Source: Phoenix dactylifera
Taxonomy: Eukaryota; Streptophyta; Magnoliopsida; Arecales; Arecaceae
NCBI RefSeq assembly: GCF_009389715.1
Contig: NC_052395.1
Location: forward strand, 2,604,001 to 2,668,000
Reading direction: 5' to 3'
DNA length: 64,000 nt
Position numbers and translations under genes: made by a program. The notes beneath the pieces were generated by a model that was not told where the DNA came from, ran no database searches, and saw only the letters and a program-made list of their open reading frames with translations. Positions 22,701 to 35,900 of the stretch are shown here, piece after piece (within the stretch, counting starts at the first letter, position 1; each line of letters opens with the position of its first letter).

Positions 22701-25700
22701 TGATGTAATAATGAATTCAAGCATTTCTTTTGAAGCTATGAAGGCACTGGACGGTCGTTATCCTTGAAGCTTCTCCAGCAATTAGAATCACAAAGCCATA
22801 TGCCTACTCAGAATGTTGAAGGTTCTCATTCTGGTAAGAGTTACGTCATTGTTTCAGTCTGTTCCTAACTTCAAAAGTGTCCTAGAAGGTTCTCATTCTG
22901 GTAAGAGATATGTCATTGTTTCGGTCTGTTCCTAAATTCAAAAGAAAGCATGTCCTAAATGACTAGCAATACATGGCATAACAATAGGATTCGTTGGTTC
23001 GCGGGAAGAGGAGGGAGGAAAGTATGGTCAACGAGAAAATGGAGAAATACCTCATGTTTGGTTAGAGTTGTAAAGGAGAGAGATGGGAAAGTAGCTTTCC
23101 TATGGGAATAAGATTTCCGCATTTCATAGAAAAGAAAAACTTATGTGGGATATAGGAAAGTTACTTTCCCACGGGCTAAAAATTGGGGCAATTTTTTTTT
23201 CTCCAAAAGTGCCCTTAAGCTTTTAGATAAAATAGGGTAAGATTTTTTCTTTTATTATGGGCATAACATGCATTTTACATTATCTTTTCAGAAACGTAAA
23301 TGCTCAACCAAACATAAGCCACTATGGAATGTGTCACTTTCGTATGGTCAACCATATATGTAAAAACCATTTTCCAAGGCATCATATACTTAGGCATCAA
23401 CTTCTCAGGGAAAACATTTTACTAAAAAAAAATACTTTCCACAAAACAAACGAGTCTATAGAGACAAGTTTATGTAATATCTTGTAATGTTAATGAAGCA
23501 TATGCTAAGAAATGTTCTGAATTTTTGGCATTCTGCAAATTTTGTGAAAACAAGGAGCCCTTACTGCGAACATAAAGCGTCAGTAATCAACCTTTTATAG
23601 TTATCCAAGAATCAAGCTACAATTTTCTCTTGATCCAGCTGAAAATAAGACCAATCAGTCTTTCTGTTCGTAATCTACAAGGGGTTTAAATTTGAATTGA
23701 CTTCGGATAAGGTCCAGCTGCCTCCTTTATTATTTACTTGATAAAATTGCAGGATGTCAAGCCTCTGAACTCCAAAAAATGCAGGGGATTTCCTAGTTCT
23801 TTGAACCCTCAAGTGACCTTAAAAAGCTTTGTAACTTTTAAGAAAGATTTTATCAGATTTTGTTAATTAATTGTGCATTCCCTTGATAGGAATTATTGAT
23901 GGTATGATTGATTATACTAGCTACAAGTAGATTTTGCCAGGCCTCTATGTTATGCTTACAATTTTGACCTGACTCGGTCGCGGATTGAGTTGGGCTATGC
24001 AAAACTCAGTGACAGGAAACCTAGATGTTTTGGATCTGAGATCATGATGGATCAAAATATTTCTTGTTATTTGTACAGTTATCAAGTTTATATAAGCCTT
24101 TCTTGCTGGTGCTGCCCATGCCTAAATCATCTTGTCATATGGATTAGTTGACTCAACCTTAGTGATCTCGAGTGCTTTTTAACCTTGATAAGATTATGAA
24201 TCACATTATTTTTTTTTCTTATTCTTATCATATCATCAAGTGCTTTGGTTACAATGCGCATCTACAAATGAGATCATTCTGTTAGCTTGATCAATATTTC
24301 TTTCCCCCTTATCCTTTTTATTTTAATCTTTTAAATTTCATTTTAATTAGTTCTTATATATTGATGCTGGTAATACAGTTGGATTTAATTTTTGACCAGA
24401 CAGTGTATATGTTTGTTGACAAAATAAAATCATGCATCACGTTGATACCATATTCCATATAGTTTTTCTTTTATGGCTAGATTGCTTTGACTCTCCTTTG
24501 AAATGTCTTAGGTTTTTTTAAATCTAATTATAAACAAGTTCTTAATCATTTCTTAAATGCTATGACAACCATCCTGGCTGTTGTTACTGTTATGTCACAT
24601 ATTCATCTTCATCTTATTTGTTCTTTTCTTCTTGATTGACTTTGCTATAATTCTATGTCAAAAGCATTCTTTTTTGCATCTTCGTTCCATTGCACCATTG
24701 GGTGACATGAAATGCAATTACTTTGAGAATGTTGGGATGAGAAGAATACCATAACATTTTGCATATTTTTAATATGAATCTCTAGTCTTAATTCTCGGTA
24801 TGGGAGTTAATGTTCTTGGCTTGGATTGTAGGTAGGTTTTTCAAGAAGATCGAATTGAACGAGTCTATTAGATATACATCTGGTGATCCAATTGAGTCTT
24901 GGCTTAATGGTTTACTTTGCTTGGATGTTGCAAGTTATATTCCAAATATTACTAGGTGAGCATTGCATTCTTGAAAGCGGCTTGCATTCTGCCATCTTCA
25001 TTCTACTCATCGAAATCATTTTATTTGTAGACTACCCCACCCTAGCGAATGTGATCTTTATTATGTTAATCGTGACACACTTTTCTCATATCACAAAGAG
25101 AGTGAGATTTTTTTACAGGTAACATATCAACTGTTATATTTCTTAGGTATTCATCAGCTTATGTTTTAATGTCATATTGTTTATTGGTTAGTAACTTTGG
25201 AACATTGTACTTAACAAACTTGTAAATTTATCATTATCTTGTTAAAATTTAACCTAGTTTTGCTCTGTTTTGGTATTTCAGCGGATGATGGCCCTTTATG
25301 TTGCCTCCCACTACAAAAATTCACCGAATGACTTACAACTGATGTCTGATGCACCATCACACCACCTGTTTGTGTTGCTTGGTATGCTTTTCATATGATT
25401 TTACTTATTGTTTGTATGACTGAAGCCCAAACAGCCCCCTCATCACACACAAGAATAAAGAAAATTTTTATTATATGTTTGTTGATCTATACTTGTATTT
25501 TTTGCTCTTTGCAGGTCCTGTTGATGAGTCAAAAAATCAGCTTCCAGATATTTTGTGTGTCATTCAGGTAGACAACTTTTGTTATGTCCACTTCATCATA
25601 AAATGTATTTTATAATCTATGCATCTCTAACTAACAAGAAAAGTAAAATGTTGTTCAAGGCATGATCATCTATAGTGCTTGGAAGGCGGTACCATACTGA

Positions 25701-26053
25701 AGTGCGCGATTCACGGCGTATCAAGCCATGCTGGGGGCAGACCAGCATGGTTCCACCCCTTAAAGAGAGAGAGAGAGGGAAAGGGAGGGAGAGAGGCAGA
25801 GAGAGGGCTTTCAAGCCCCCTCTCCACTAGCTGATGCGTAACAGGAGCAGAACCCCTGTTTTGAAATGAAACAAGGTCTTTGGCCCTTTTTTTTAATTTT
25901 TTTTTCAAAGTAAAGTTCGTAGGTGCCCCTGTTTGATTTCAAAACAGGGGCTTCACTCCTGTTACGCATCAGCCAACGGAGAGGGGGCTTGAAAGCCCTC
26001 TCTCTCCCTCTCTCCACTTTTCTCCCCATCCTCTACCTCTCTCTTCCTCCCTT

Positions 26054-26089
<36 letters not shown>

Positions 26090-29000
26090 CAAGGGTTCGA
26101 AAGTTCTCTCTCCCCCCTCGGCCTCTCTCTCCCCCTCCCTCCCTCTCCATCTCCCTCTCTCTCTCTCTCTCTTCCTCTCTTTCCTTCTCCCTCTCTCCTC
26201 CCTCGTTGGCTCCCCTTTGTCAATATGCCACGAGTTGGCAAGGCATGATACAATACCATATCGCCGGGCAACCGGTACAGGTCTGGTACCGGTTTTGCTG
26301 GCCTTAATCTATACAAATTCAACTTGCTTAGATGATAATTTCTCACAGAATAGAAAATTTCAAGTCTTCATAACTTTTTTTTTTGAAGAAAATTACAGGC
26401 TCTATAATTTTAGAAGCTTGTATCATTTTTTTTGTGGGGTCTATGGTTAAATATAGGCTCATTTCTAAATAATAGTAATAGATGTTTCTTTGACTTCAAT
26501 TCCCCTGTTCTACTATGTTGATTGAGTGCTTAATGTAAAATAGTTGCACATCACATAATCGTATTTGCATTCTAGAGCAACCCATGCTGGCCCATCTGCA
26601 TCAGTTTGATTCTTGATGTTCCTCATCACAAACAGTGGGTAATAGTCATTTATTCTAATAATCATGTGATTCATTGAATGACTAGGAAGTCTTTGACTGA
26701 GCTTCAGAACATAATTCATCTAAGCTTACAGTGGAGGATTTGGCACTTAATGGGAACAAGGAAGATAATAAAGTTGATAAGGCTGCCAAGAAATTACAGC
26801 AGAACTTGCTGGTTAGGGTTATTGTCAGTTTGCTTGAGCATATACTGTGGTTTATTTTATGTAGAAAAGGTATTGCAGGCGTTTCCATTGGTTTGAGAGG
26901 GTGACAAGAAGACGATTTTTGAATATAAGCTACACTTTTATCTCTTACAAGTAATAGTTACTTTGCTAGTTATTGACTGTAATATGATCATCAGATACAG
27001 TTTTCCACTGCAAATTTAGACAATGTGGTCCGTATACAGGTTTAACAATTTTGTGTGTAGGTAAATTTGTCATGCTTGTTTCTATGGGAAATACACATTA
27101 TATTGGAATTACATGTTATTTCATCTTCTGTTCAGGTTTGTCTTGAAGGACAAATATCACGGAAATCTGCGGTTAAGAGTTTAAGTGAGGGCCATCAACC
27201 ATTTGGTGATCAGATCCCTTGGAAATTTTGTGAGCAATTCCAAGACAATGTATTTCCAACTCTTTCAGGAGCTCGAATAGTGCGCATTGCTGTCCACCCA
27301 AGTGCCTTGAGGGTAATTTGTCATACTTTGCGAGTCTGTTTCATGTTTATAAATTCCCACTTTATGCTGGCAGAGATTATCATTTTTGTTCTTTGCAGCT
27401 TGGATATGGCTCAACTGCAGTGGAGCTTCTAACAAGGTCTGACATTCTTTTCCTCCTTTTCTTATGTTTTTTATACTATTTGTTCATTGGCTTCCATTTA
27501 TGCATATCGAACATCAATAAGGCATAGCACTCATGGATATTGGCTGGAATGCTGATTTTCACATAAGGGAAACCTAAAAAAATGACTAGAATCAGTGTTT
27601 ATGTTGCCTAAGTTGGTATATGAATGTGCAACAAAGACAAGGGGAGCCCTTAGCAAGAGGTGGCTTAGATCTGTGTTGAAGGGTTGAAATGATGCAAGTA
27701 GGAAACTAGATGTAAATCAAGAAATGATTCAAAATAGGTTGTATAACATAAATTGTTGTCCTTAATGGGAATAAAAATCTTGAGAAGAAACAATTCAAAG
27801 GCAACCTAGAATTGACGGCCCTGATGAACCTGGTTATGGCTATGTTCTTAAATTCAACTGCCTAGATTGGAGATATGGGAAAGTAGAACGCATAAATTTG
27901 AACCCAGCAGATATGATGCGGATTTTCATTGTGGTTGCAATATATTGTGGCTTGGGTGCCTTCATTGTTCTTTATAAATGATTTTTGTGAATTTATTAAT
28001 GACCTATCAAAGTTTAACAATCATCGTATATGGAACGAAGAAACAAATATGCTGCATTTCTTATGATTTCATTAGATAGGTTTTTGTTGTAGCTTTGATC
28101 TTTTTTATCTGGTGACTTATGTTTCCGATATCTTATAATTTGATCAAGAGAAATATAGCTTTTGTCAGATGAGTAATGCCACTGCAATGTTTGTTCGGAG
28201 ATGCAGGAAGCAATTTCTTTGTTATCTTAAAAATAGTGGCTCATTTATAATTTCAGAGAGTATATGGATTTATGGAAACTTTACTCAAATGAACCCCCCC
28301 ACCCCCCAACCCCCACCCCCACCCCCACCCACCCACAACACACACACACACACAAAAAAAAAAACCCTAGCCCAATGCAACTAAATTTTGTCACCCTTTT
28401 TTTGGGTGTATGTGTGTGTGTGTGTGTTTTTTTGGGATAACAGATATGGCTTTGGATATTCAAGTTTTTCTTTTGTGTGAGACACATCGACAGGTATTAT
28501 GAAGGTCAACTGACAGCTTTTGCAGAGATAGATGCTGAGGAAATTGAGGAGCCTAAAGTCAAAGTTACTGAAGCTGCAGAAAAGGTTTTATTTTAAACTA
28601 GAAAAGAATCATGTGATTCTCTACACAATTCATGCAAAAAGAAATTTTCTTATAAGTTTAATTCATTTATATCTTATGTGTACGTACATACATATACATA
28701 CACACATATAGATAGATACATATATACGTATTCACACATACATATATATACATATACATATGTCATACATACCTTTCTATACATATATTGGCATGAGTAG
28801 AGCTAATATGCGGGCACCCTCATAACAGTCCAAATAAGGTCAGTCCAAAGTGGACGACCTAGGGTCTAGTATTAATGATTTAAGCTATTGGATGCAATCT
28901 ACTATCTCTAAATTACTCTCATAACTTATGTGATTTGGAGATCCCTGATATATGCATCTAGTAGTCAAAAAATATGCACTATCCATGTTCATTATCCCAG

Positions 29001-32000
29001 GGATGTCCAAATCACATGGTATTTTGATAATAAGTAGTTTAGAGATAGTATATCATATTCAATGGCTTGGATTGTCGGTGCCATGCTCCCAATTATTTGG
29101 TCAGGATGGCTATTGTGTAGGTGTCCACATTTTAACTCTACTCTATATACATATACATGTACATATGCAGACATATATGTACATATCTATGTGTATATAA
29201 ATATGTGTGTGTGTGTGTATATCTATATTTATGCATAGAGATGTACTTGGCTCTTGAGAGAAGAGGGTATATACTCTTTAAGTCCAAAATAAAAATTGGG
29301 AACTCAAATTGAAAATCCACACCATTGATTATGATCTATACCACTAAAAATACCTAAAAAAAGCGACCTTAACCTTGCATGTAGAGAGGGTGTTCCGCAT
29401 TCTAAACTCATGATACCGAGGTCACAAGGAGTAACTTTGCGCCCTCTATCACTAAAAATACCTAGAAATAAAAGATCATGTTTGGGGCGGTCTCTAACTT
29501 TGTGCATCAAGTAGACACTGAAGTGGATGATGTTATTATGCTAATGTGTTAAAATACACGATAAATCATTTATATTGAGAATCCACCTCATTATTGCTTA
29601 TGATCTACACATGTTAAAACATGTATAGACTGAAAAATATTAAATTTTTTTGTATAGATCATAGCAAAACAGGGTATCATAACATGCGATTCTTGGTTTC
29701 TAGGCATTTTTAGTGGTATAGATCATGATCAAATGCTATGGATCTTTGATTTGAGTGCCTAGTTATCGATTTGGCTTGAAAGGAGTAGATACCATCCTCT
29801 CTCAAGAGAGTAGTTTATATATACATATACAAATATACATGTATAAATGTGTATATACATGTGGGTATACATATACATGTACAAACACACACATATATAC
29901 ATATATATTTTCTTAGGTCCAAAATTGATAATCGGACATCTAAATCAAAGATCCACACTATTGATTATGATTTATACCACAAAAAATGCCTAAAAAGAAA
30001 AACAAAAGTCACGTGTCTTGGTAGTCTGTAACTTATGCATCAAGTAGATACAGAAATAGATGGTTAAAATGCTATGAGACTGTTTTATTATGATTTAAGC
30101 ATCAAAATTTGTTGATTTTCAATCTATACATATTTTAACATGTGCAGCTCATGGTCAATAAGGTGGATTCTTAATTTAAATATTTTATTTTGTAGTTTAG
30201 CATACTAGCACAACAGAAACCAGCCATTTTTGTATTTGATGGATAGGTTAGAAACTACTAAAATGTGTGATCTTTGGTTTTTATGCATCTTTAGTGCTAT
30301 AGATCAAGATCAGCGGTATGGATGATTTAAGAATCCAATTATTAATTTTGGACCTGAGAGGAGTAGATACCCTCTTCACTTGAAAGGAATGTACCCTATC
30401 CTTATATATTTACATATATACATATGCACATGCATATATGTATACATGTACATACGTACGGACGTACATACATAGATATGCATACATACGTACGTACACG
30501 CACTTTGCTCCTCTTGAGAAGAGAGGTACTACTTCTCTCAAATCTAAAATCAATAATCAGGTAACTAAGGCCTGTTTTGTAGACCTGTTGGCAGTAGAAC
30601 ATTCGAAAGTAAAGCCTTTTGAGGTAGAGTTTTTATGAAAGGCTTTTTTTTTTTGCTGAAAACGGGTACTTCATACAGAACGGGTACGAATACACCCAAT
30701 AAAATCAAAATACAAGACCTCACGGAGTGCCAATGGCAGCTTCGCCTCCCCCGACCAGAGGGCATACCCCGAGTGGTGGGCCACATGGCCAGCCACCCAA
30801 TCGGCTGCCCCATTGGCCTCCCTGAATACATGTTTGGCCAAAGTGGCCCCTCCCTCACTCATCATCACAATATCGCGAATCAAGGGATGGTCTGTGCTCC
30901 CACCCCCCAATCCCCTCTGAATCCATCGGACAACAGTGGCCGAGTCCCCCTCCAAGATAATCGAGCTGGCCCGCAGTACTACCCGCGCATGTCGAAGGTC
31001 TGCCCAGGCTGCATGCAGCTCTGCTCCAGGCACCGATATATCAAACAACTGACAGCCACCTGCGGTCACTACCCTGGAGTGCGGGCCTCGTATGACAGCC
31101 TGCACCGCCTCGCGTGCCGCCATCAAGAACCGACCCATCGAAGTTGACCTTGAGGAAGCTCAGGGGTGGGGGCTCCCAGGTGAAAAACACCAACTGAGAA
31201 GCTGCCGAAGCAGGGGGGAACCCCAGGTGTCCCGAGCTGTCAAAGGTCTATCTGTATGAAGGGCGGGTCTGATCTCCGAGGCCTGTGCTCGAGCGAGCTC
31301 TGCCACAAACCTCGGTGACACCCTGCGCTCACCGAGAGTGCGGGCATTCCTTGCCAGCCAGATCTGAAGTGCTGTGCAAGTAGCTCTAATGCCCTCCTCG
31401 CGGGTCCGTAAACTGGCTAACCACTGCCGTGTCACCCTGAGAAACTGTAGCCGCTCACTCCGGGCCCCCCGCGGGATCCCAGCCTACTGCCATGTCGACC
31501 GCGCCCATGTACACTGGAAGAGCACATGGTCCGCTGACTCCTCAGCTCCGCACGTCCCGCACTCAGCTGGGACCCCCCAACCTCGCCTGCTCAGCTCTGC
31601 TCTCGTAGGAAGTCGGTTCCAGAACACCTTCCATAGAAAGAGAGCGACCCTCGGGTGAAGTCCGGACCCTCGGGTGAAAGGCTTTTTGCCGTTTGGTAAC
31701 TACATTTCTAAAGTGTTGTGGAATTTTAATATGCGTTTGGTAAACAAACTGAGAAAGTACTTTTGGTATGACTGTATTATGATATAATGTAATATAATAT
31801 TATATTTATAGTATAATAAATAATAAAAATATAAAATATTATAATAATTATTATTAATTAATATTTTATTGATATAATATTTTTAGGAACTAATTTTTGA
31901 AAAAAAATTGAGAACAAAGCTAAAAATTTATTTCCTCAAACAAAAATCAAAACGATGGATAAATAAATGGAGAAAAAGGAACACCTTGATCACGGAAAAG

Positions 32001-32866
32001 CCAAGGCCGATTAGGGTTTTTTGTTTTTTTTTTTGTTGAGACTCCTGCAGATTTCTGTAATATAAATGGACATTTTCTGTAATTATAATATTTTATCATA
32101 GGGATTTTGGTCTAAAAAGAAAAAAATTATAAATCAAAATAGTTTTTCGATGCATACTAAAAGTGCTTTTCTGAAGAAGCTCCATTTTGGAGCTTCTCCC
32201 AAGAAGGTGTTTTAACTTTTTGGCAAAGCTAAAATAACTTTTTGATTTTTTTACTAAACACCCCTATTCTATCCAAAAGTACTTTTGGAGGGTTAGAGAG
32301 TGCTTTCTAGCCCACCAAAAGCTTTGCCAAATGGGGCTTAAATTGAAGATTCATATCATTGATTATGATCTATACCACTAAAAATGTCTAAAAACTAAGA
32401 TGGTCTCTAACCTATACATCAAGTAGATAAAAAATAATCATTTAAAATGTTATGAAATCATGTTTCGCTATCATCTAAGTATTAGAATCTATTGGTTTGC
32501 AATATATACATGTTTTAACATGTGTAGATCGCGATCAATAAAGTGGTTTCTTAATATAATTACTTTATCATATATTTTTAGCATACTAGCACAATGGAAA
32601 CTGTTTATTTTTTTGTCTACTTGGATAGGTTAGAGATCACCAAACATGTGATTTGGTTTCTAGAAAATTTTAATGGTATAAAACATTATCGATGGTGTGG
32701 ATCTTCGATTAAAGTGGCTTATTTGTTTTTTTGGATCTGAGAAGTGTGGATACTCTTTCCTTTCAAGAGGAGCATAATTCTACACATAGAGACTCACACA
32801 CATAATTACATATATATGCATATATTCATACCTATAAGTATACATACATAAATATATATACATACA

Positions 32867-32917
<51 letters not shown>

Positions 32918-35900
32918 CACACACACACACACACATTATATGTGTATACATGCAAACATACATATATACATATGTGTGTGTGTGTGTATGTTTTCATACA
33001 TACATACATATTAATGATAGGCCATCTAATTTCAAAATCCAAATCATTGAACATGATCTATGCTATAGAAAATATATAGAAACCAAAATTTGTGAACGAT
33101 ATCAATTGCACTAGCCTATGCATCAAGTCATTATGAACATTAACGGTATCAATTGATATTATGGTAAAATACCAAACAGTACACATGAAATGTAAATCTA
33201 CTTGGTGGATCATGATTTACACATCTTAATACATGGTTAGATTTAAGCTCAGTAAGTTTTAATGATTAATCATGGTAAAATATAGTATCATGCTCTTACA
33301 ATCATCCATTTTCACACTTTCTTGATGCATGTGTTCGAGACCACTAAACCACATGAATTTTGGTTTCTTGGCATTTGTTTATATTGCACATCATGTTCAG
33401 CAGTTCGATGCCCTAGCATTGATTTTTAAGGAGAGAGGACCTTATTAACCATCCTTTTAGGGGTACATTAGCATTACTCTCTCTATTTATATATATATGT
33501 CTTCAGTTATGGATATCTATATGATTAAAGTGGAATGGATTTTAATAAAAGAATTGTTGGGCTTATGAGGCTTGACTAGCTATAGCACAAGCGTGGCTAT
33601 CATGATCTCGAATTTGATCAGTTTGTTGTAGCAAGACAATGTATGAGGTTTTTTCTATCAAGCTTGATGCCATAGCTTTGCTGATAACTATTTAACCACG
33701 CAGTTCATGAGTTCTGATTTTTTTTTTTTTTTTCAATTGTCAAGTCTTTTTATTTGGTGGTTGTGTGTTGCAGGCTTCCTTGTTAGAAGAAAATATAAAG
33801 CCTAGAGCAAACCTACCTCCTCTTCTTGTGCATCTTCGTGAGCGACGCCCTGAAAAGCTCCACTTCCTTGGTGTTTCTTTTGGGCTAACCCGGGATCTTT
33901 TTCGCTTTTGGAGGAAACACAACTTTTATCCATTTTATATTGGCCATATTCCGGTATTATTCTCTATACCTATTTTTTTTCTGTTGCTATTAGTATCTAA
34001 TGTCTTTTATATCATGCTTTAAATGTCTTTTATGTACCTTGGTGATTAGAGTGCTGTGACTGGTGAACATACTTGCATGGTCTTGAAGCCGTTAAACAAT
34101 GATGAGATTGAAGTTGGTGAATCAGGTCAATGTGGTTTTCTTGCACCATTTTATCAAGGTGAGATACTGCTTTGTTGTACCTTAAGTCTTTGCTTGCTTC
34201 TAATTGTTGACGATCAGGTGAAATAAGTTTCATGACTCTGTCCAGATTTCAGACAGAGGTTTATGCGACTTCTAGGTTCCACCTTCCATGCGCTTGATTA
34301 TAAGCTTGCAATGAGGTTAGTAATTCAACTTATCATCCACTATGAACTTCTGTGCACATGCTTATTTGTGATCGTATAATCTTGTGCTAGCATTTTGGCA
34401 TCAAAGATAAATTTTAGGGAGCAGGAACCTGCATTGGCTGCCACCGATGGTACTTTGAAGCGAGTGGGTGACCTACTGTCCCCATATGATATGAAGCGAC
34501 TAGAAGCATATACAAACAATCGTGTTGATTACCATATGGTAAGATATTTTGTGACAACAAAAATTTATATTCTGTTAATAATTATTCCATTATGTTTTGT
34601 TATCTTAAGTAGATATAGTGAATTACTTTGCATGCTTTTTACCTTCTAGTTTTCAACCATAACAAATAAGTATTCTCCTACTGTTCTATTGATCCACCTC
34701 CTCCAAAGTGAAAAAGTCAAGCCTTAGCGCATGCTTTATCAATTACTTCCCTACAAATTCCAAGCAATATTCAATAATTTTATAGTAGTATCCTCTATTG
34801 ACATCCTAAGACAAACTATAGACCTCTATGTCAGTCTTTACGCATGATCATCCATCTCCTAAGCCCTGAATTCTAACTTCATATTCAGTTTCATATACCT
34901 AAAACTACCTTACCACTAATCTCTTTGTTTAACCTATTTCATGCTCATCAAATCTGTTGGCCAAAATGCCTCTTTCCGTGGAATCACCAGTCTCTATACC
35001 TATCTTACAAATTTTTTGTTTCATTTCACATTGACTTGCCACAGATGTAGGCAACTCTTAAGACCACATCTATACCATGCATCATCACTTCCCAAAAATT
35101 GCGCATGATGGAAAGTTCATAAAGTAAACTTCCCTAAACTTTTAAGGGCTGTTGATATTTTTTAAACTCCCTTCCAATTTGGATAGGGCTCTGAATAGGC
35201 CATTTGTTTTGGATTTGACTATGGAATGTCATGCCCCTTTCCCTTCTAGAAACCCTTGTATTTAGCTTATCTTATAATTAGGCATAGACAATGAGCCTTA
35301 CCCCAGATTAGTTGTGTCTAAGTTTATTGGTCCCACTATTCCCTTCCTATGTACATCTTTTTGGTAGTGGGGAGTTCCTTGAAAATATTTCTAGCATGAA
35401 ACAAGGATCAGAGTATTGCCCATATCAGCCAATGAGGGCAGCCCCTTTATGCCTCTGGATTGCATATTGACCCATACCACTGGTGCCAACCTCATACCAT
35501 GCTGTCCTGCTTGACACCCTTTTCTCTTTTCTGCACTTGAACCAGCCTCATTCTAGGCCATGCTGACCTTGTCCCCTCACCCCCCATAACGTGGTACAAA
35601 CTGTTGTGGCTGGTGACTAGTTTGGTTCCATACGTAGATTTTAAATCCTAGGTATGAACTAGATGTTATTTACATTGAAAGCACAAAATAGGTTAAACAT
35701 GAGATAATGAAGATGTATCACTAAATATAAGCATATTTATTAGTCATGCTGGTAATGCTAATCTTATTCATGCAACTAATGTATCTGTATAAGAAAGCAC
35801 TATCATTTTTGACCATGCAAGATTTAATATCTAGACCAACAAACCTTGTCTACTTTTTATGGGCTCAGTTTCATGGATCAAAGTATGATAGAGAAAGTTT

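Larger units (their letters stand above)
30505..32780. mobile_element. MITE family 2, copy C, split by later insertions
   Basis: The left tip (CTCCTCTTGAGAAGAGAGG, near 30510) and first part end at about 30567. The element resumes at about 32340 with ATTGATTATGATCTATACC and ends near 32775 with CTTTCAAGAGGAG. Everything between 30568 and 32339 is a later insertion. Confidence 0.65.

Noticed and set aside
25923..26450. 175-codon plus-strand and overlapping minus-strand frames in NAT10 intron 15
   Set aside because: These are Leu/Ser/Pro or Arg/Glu strings produced by (CT)n/(GA)n repeats.
32866..33114. Tyr/Ile-rich open frames on both strands
   Set aside because: They are translations of (TA)n, (CA)n and (GT)n microsatellite.
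34640..35400. Suspected LINE or retroelement remnant in NAT10 intron 22
   Set aside because: I could not read any conserved motif in any frame, so it is left as plain intron.
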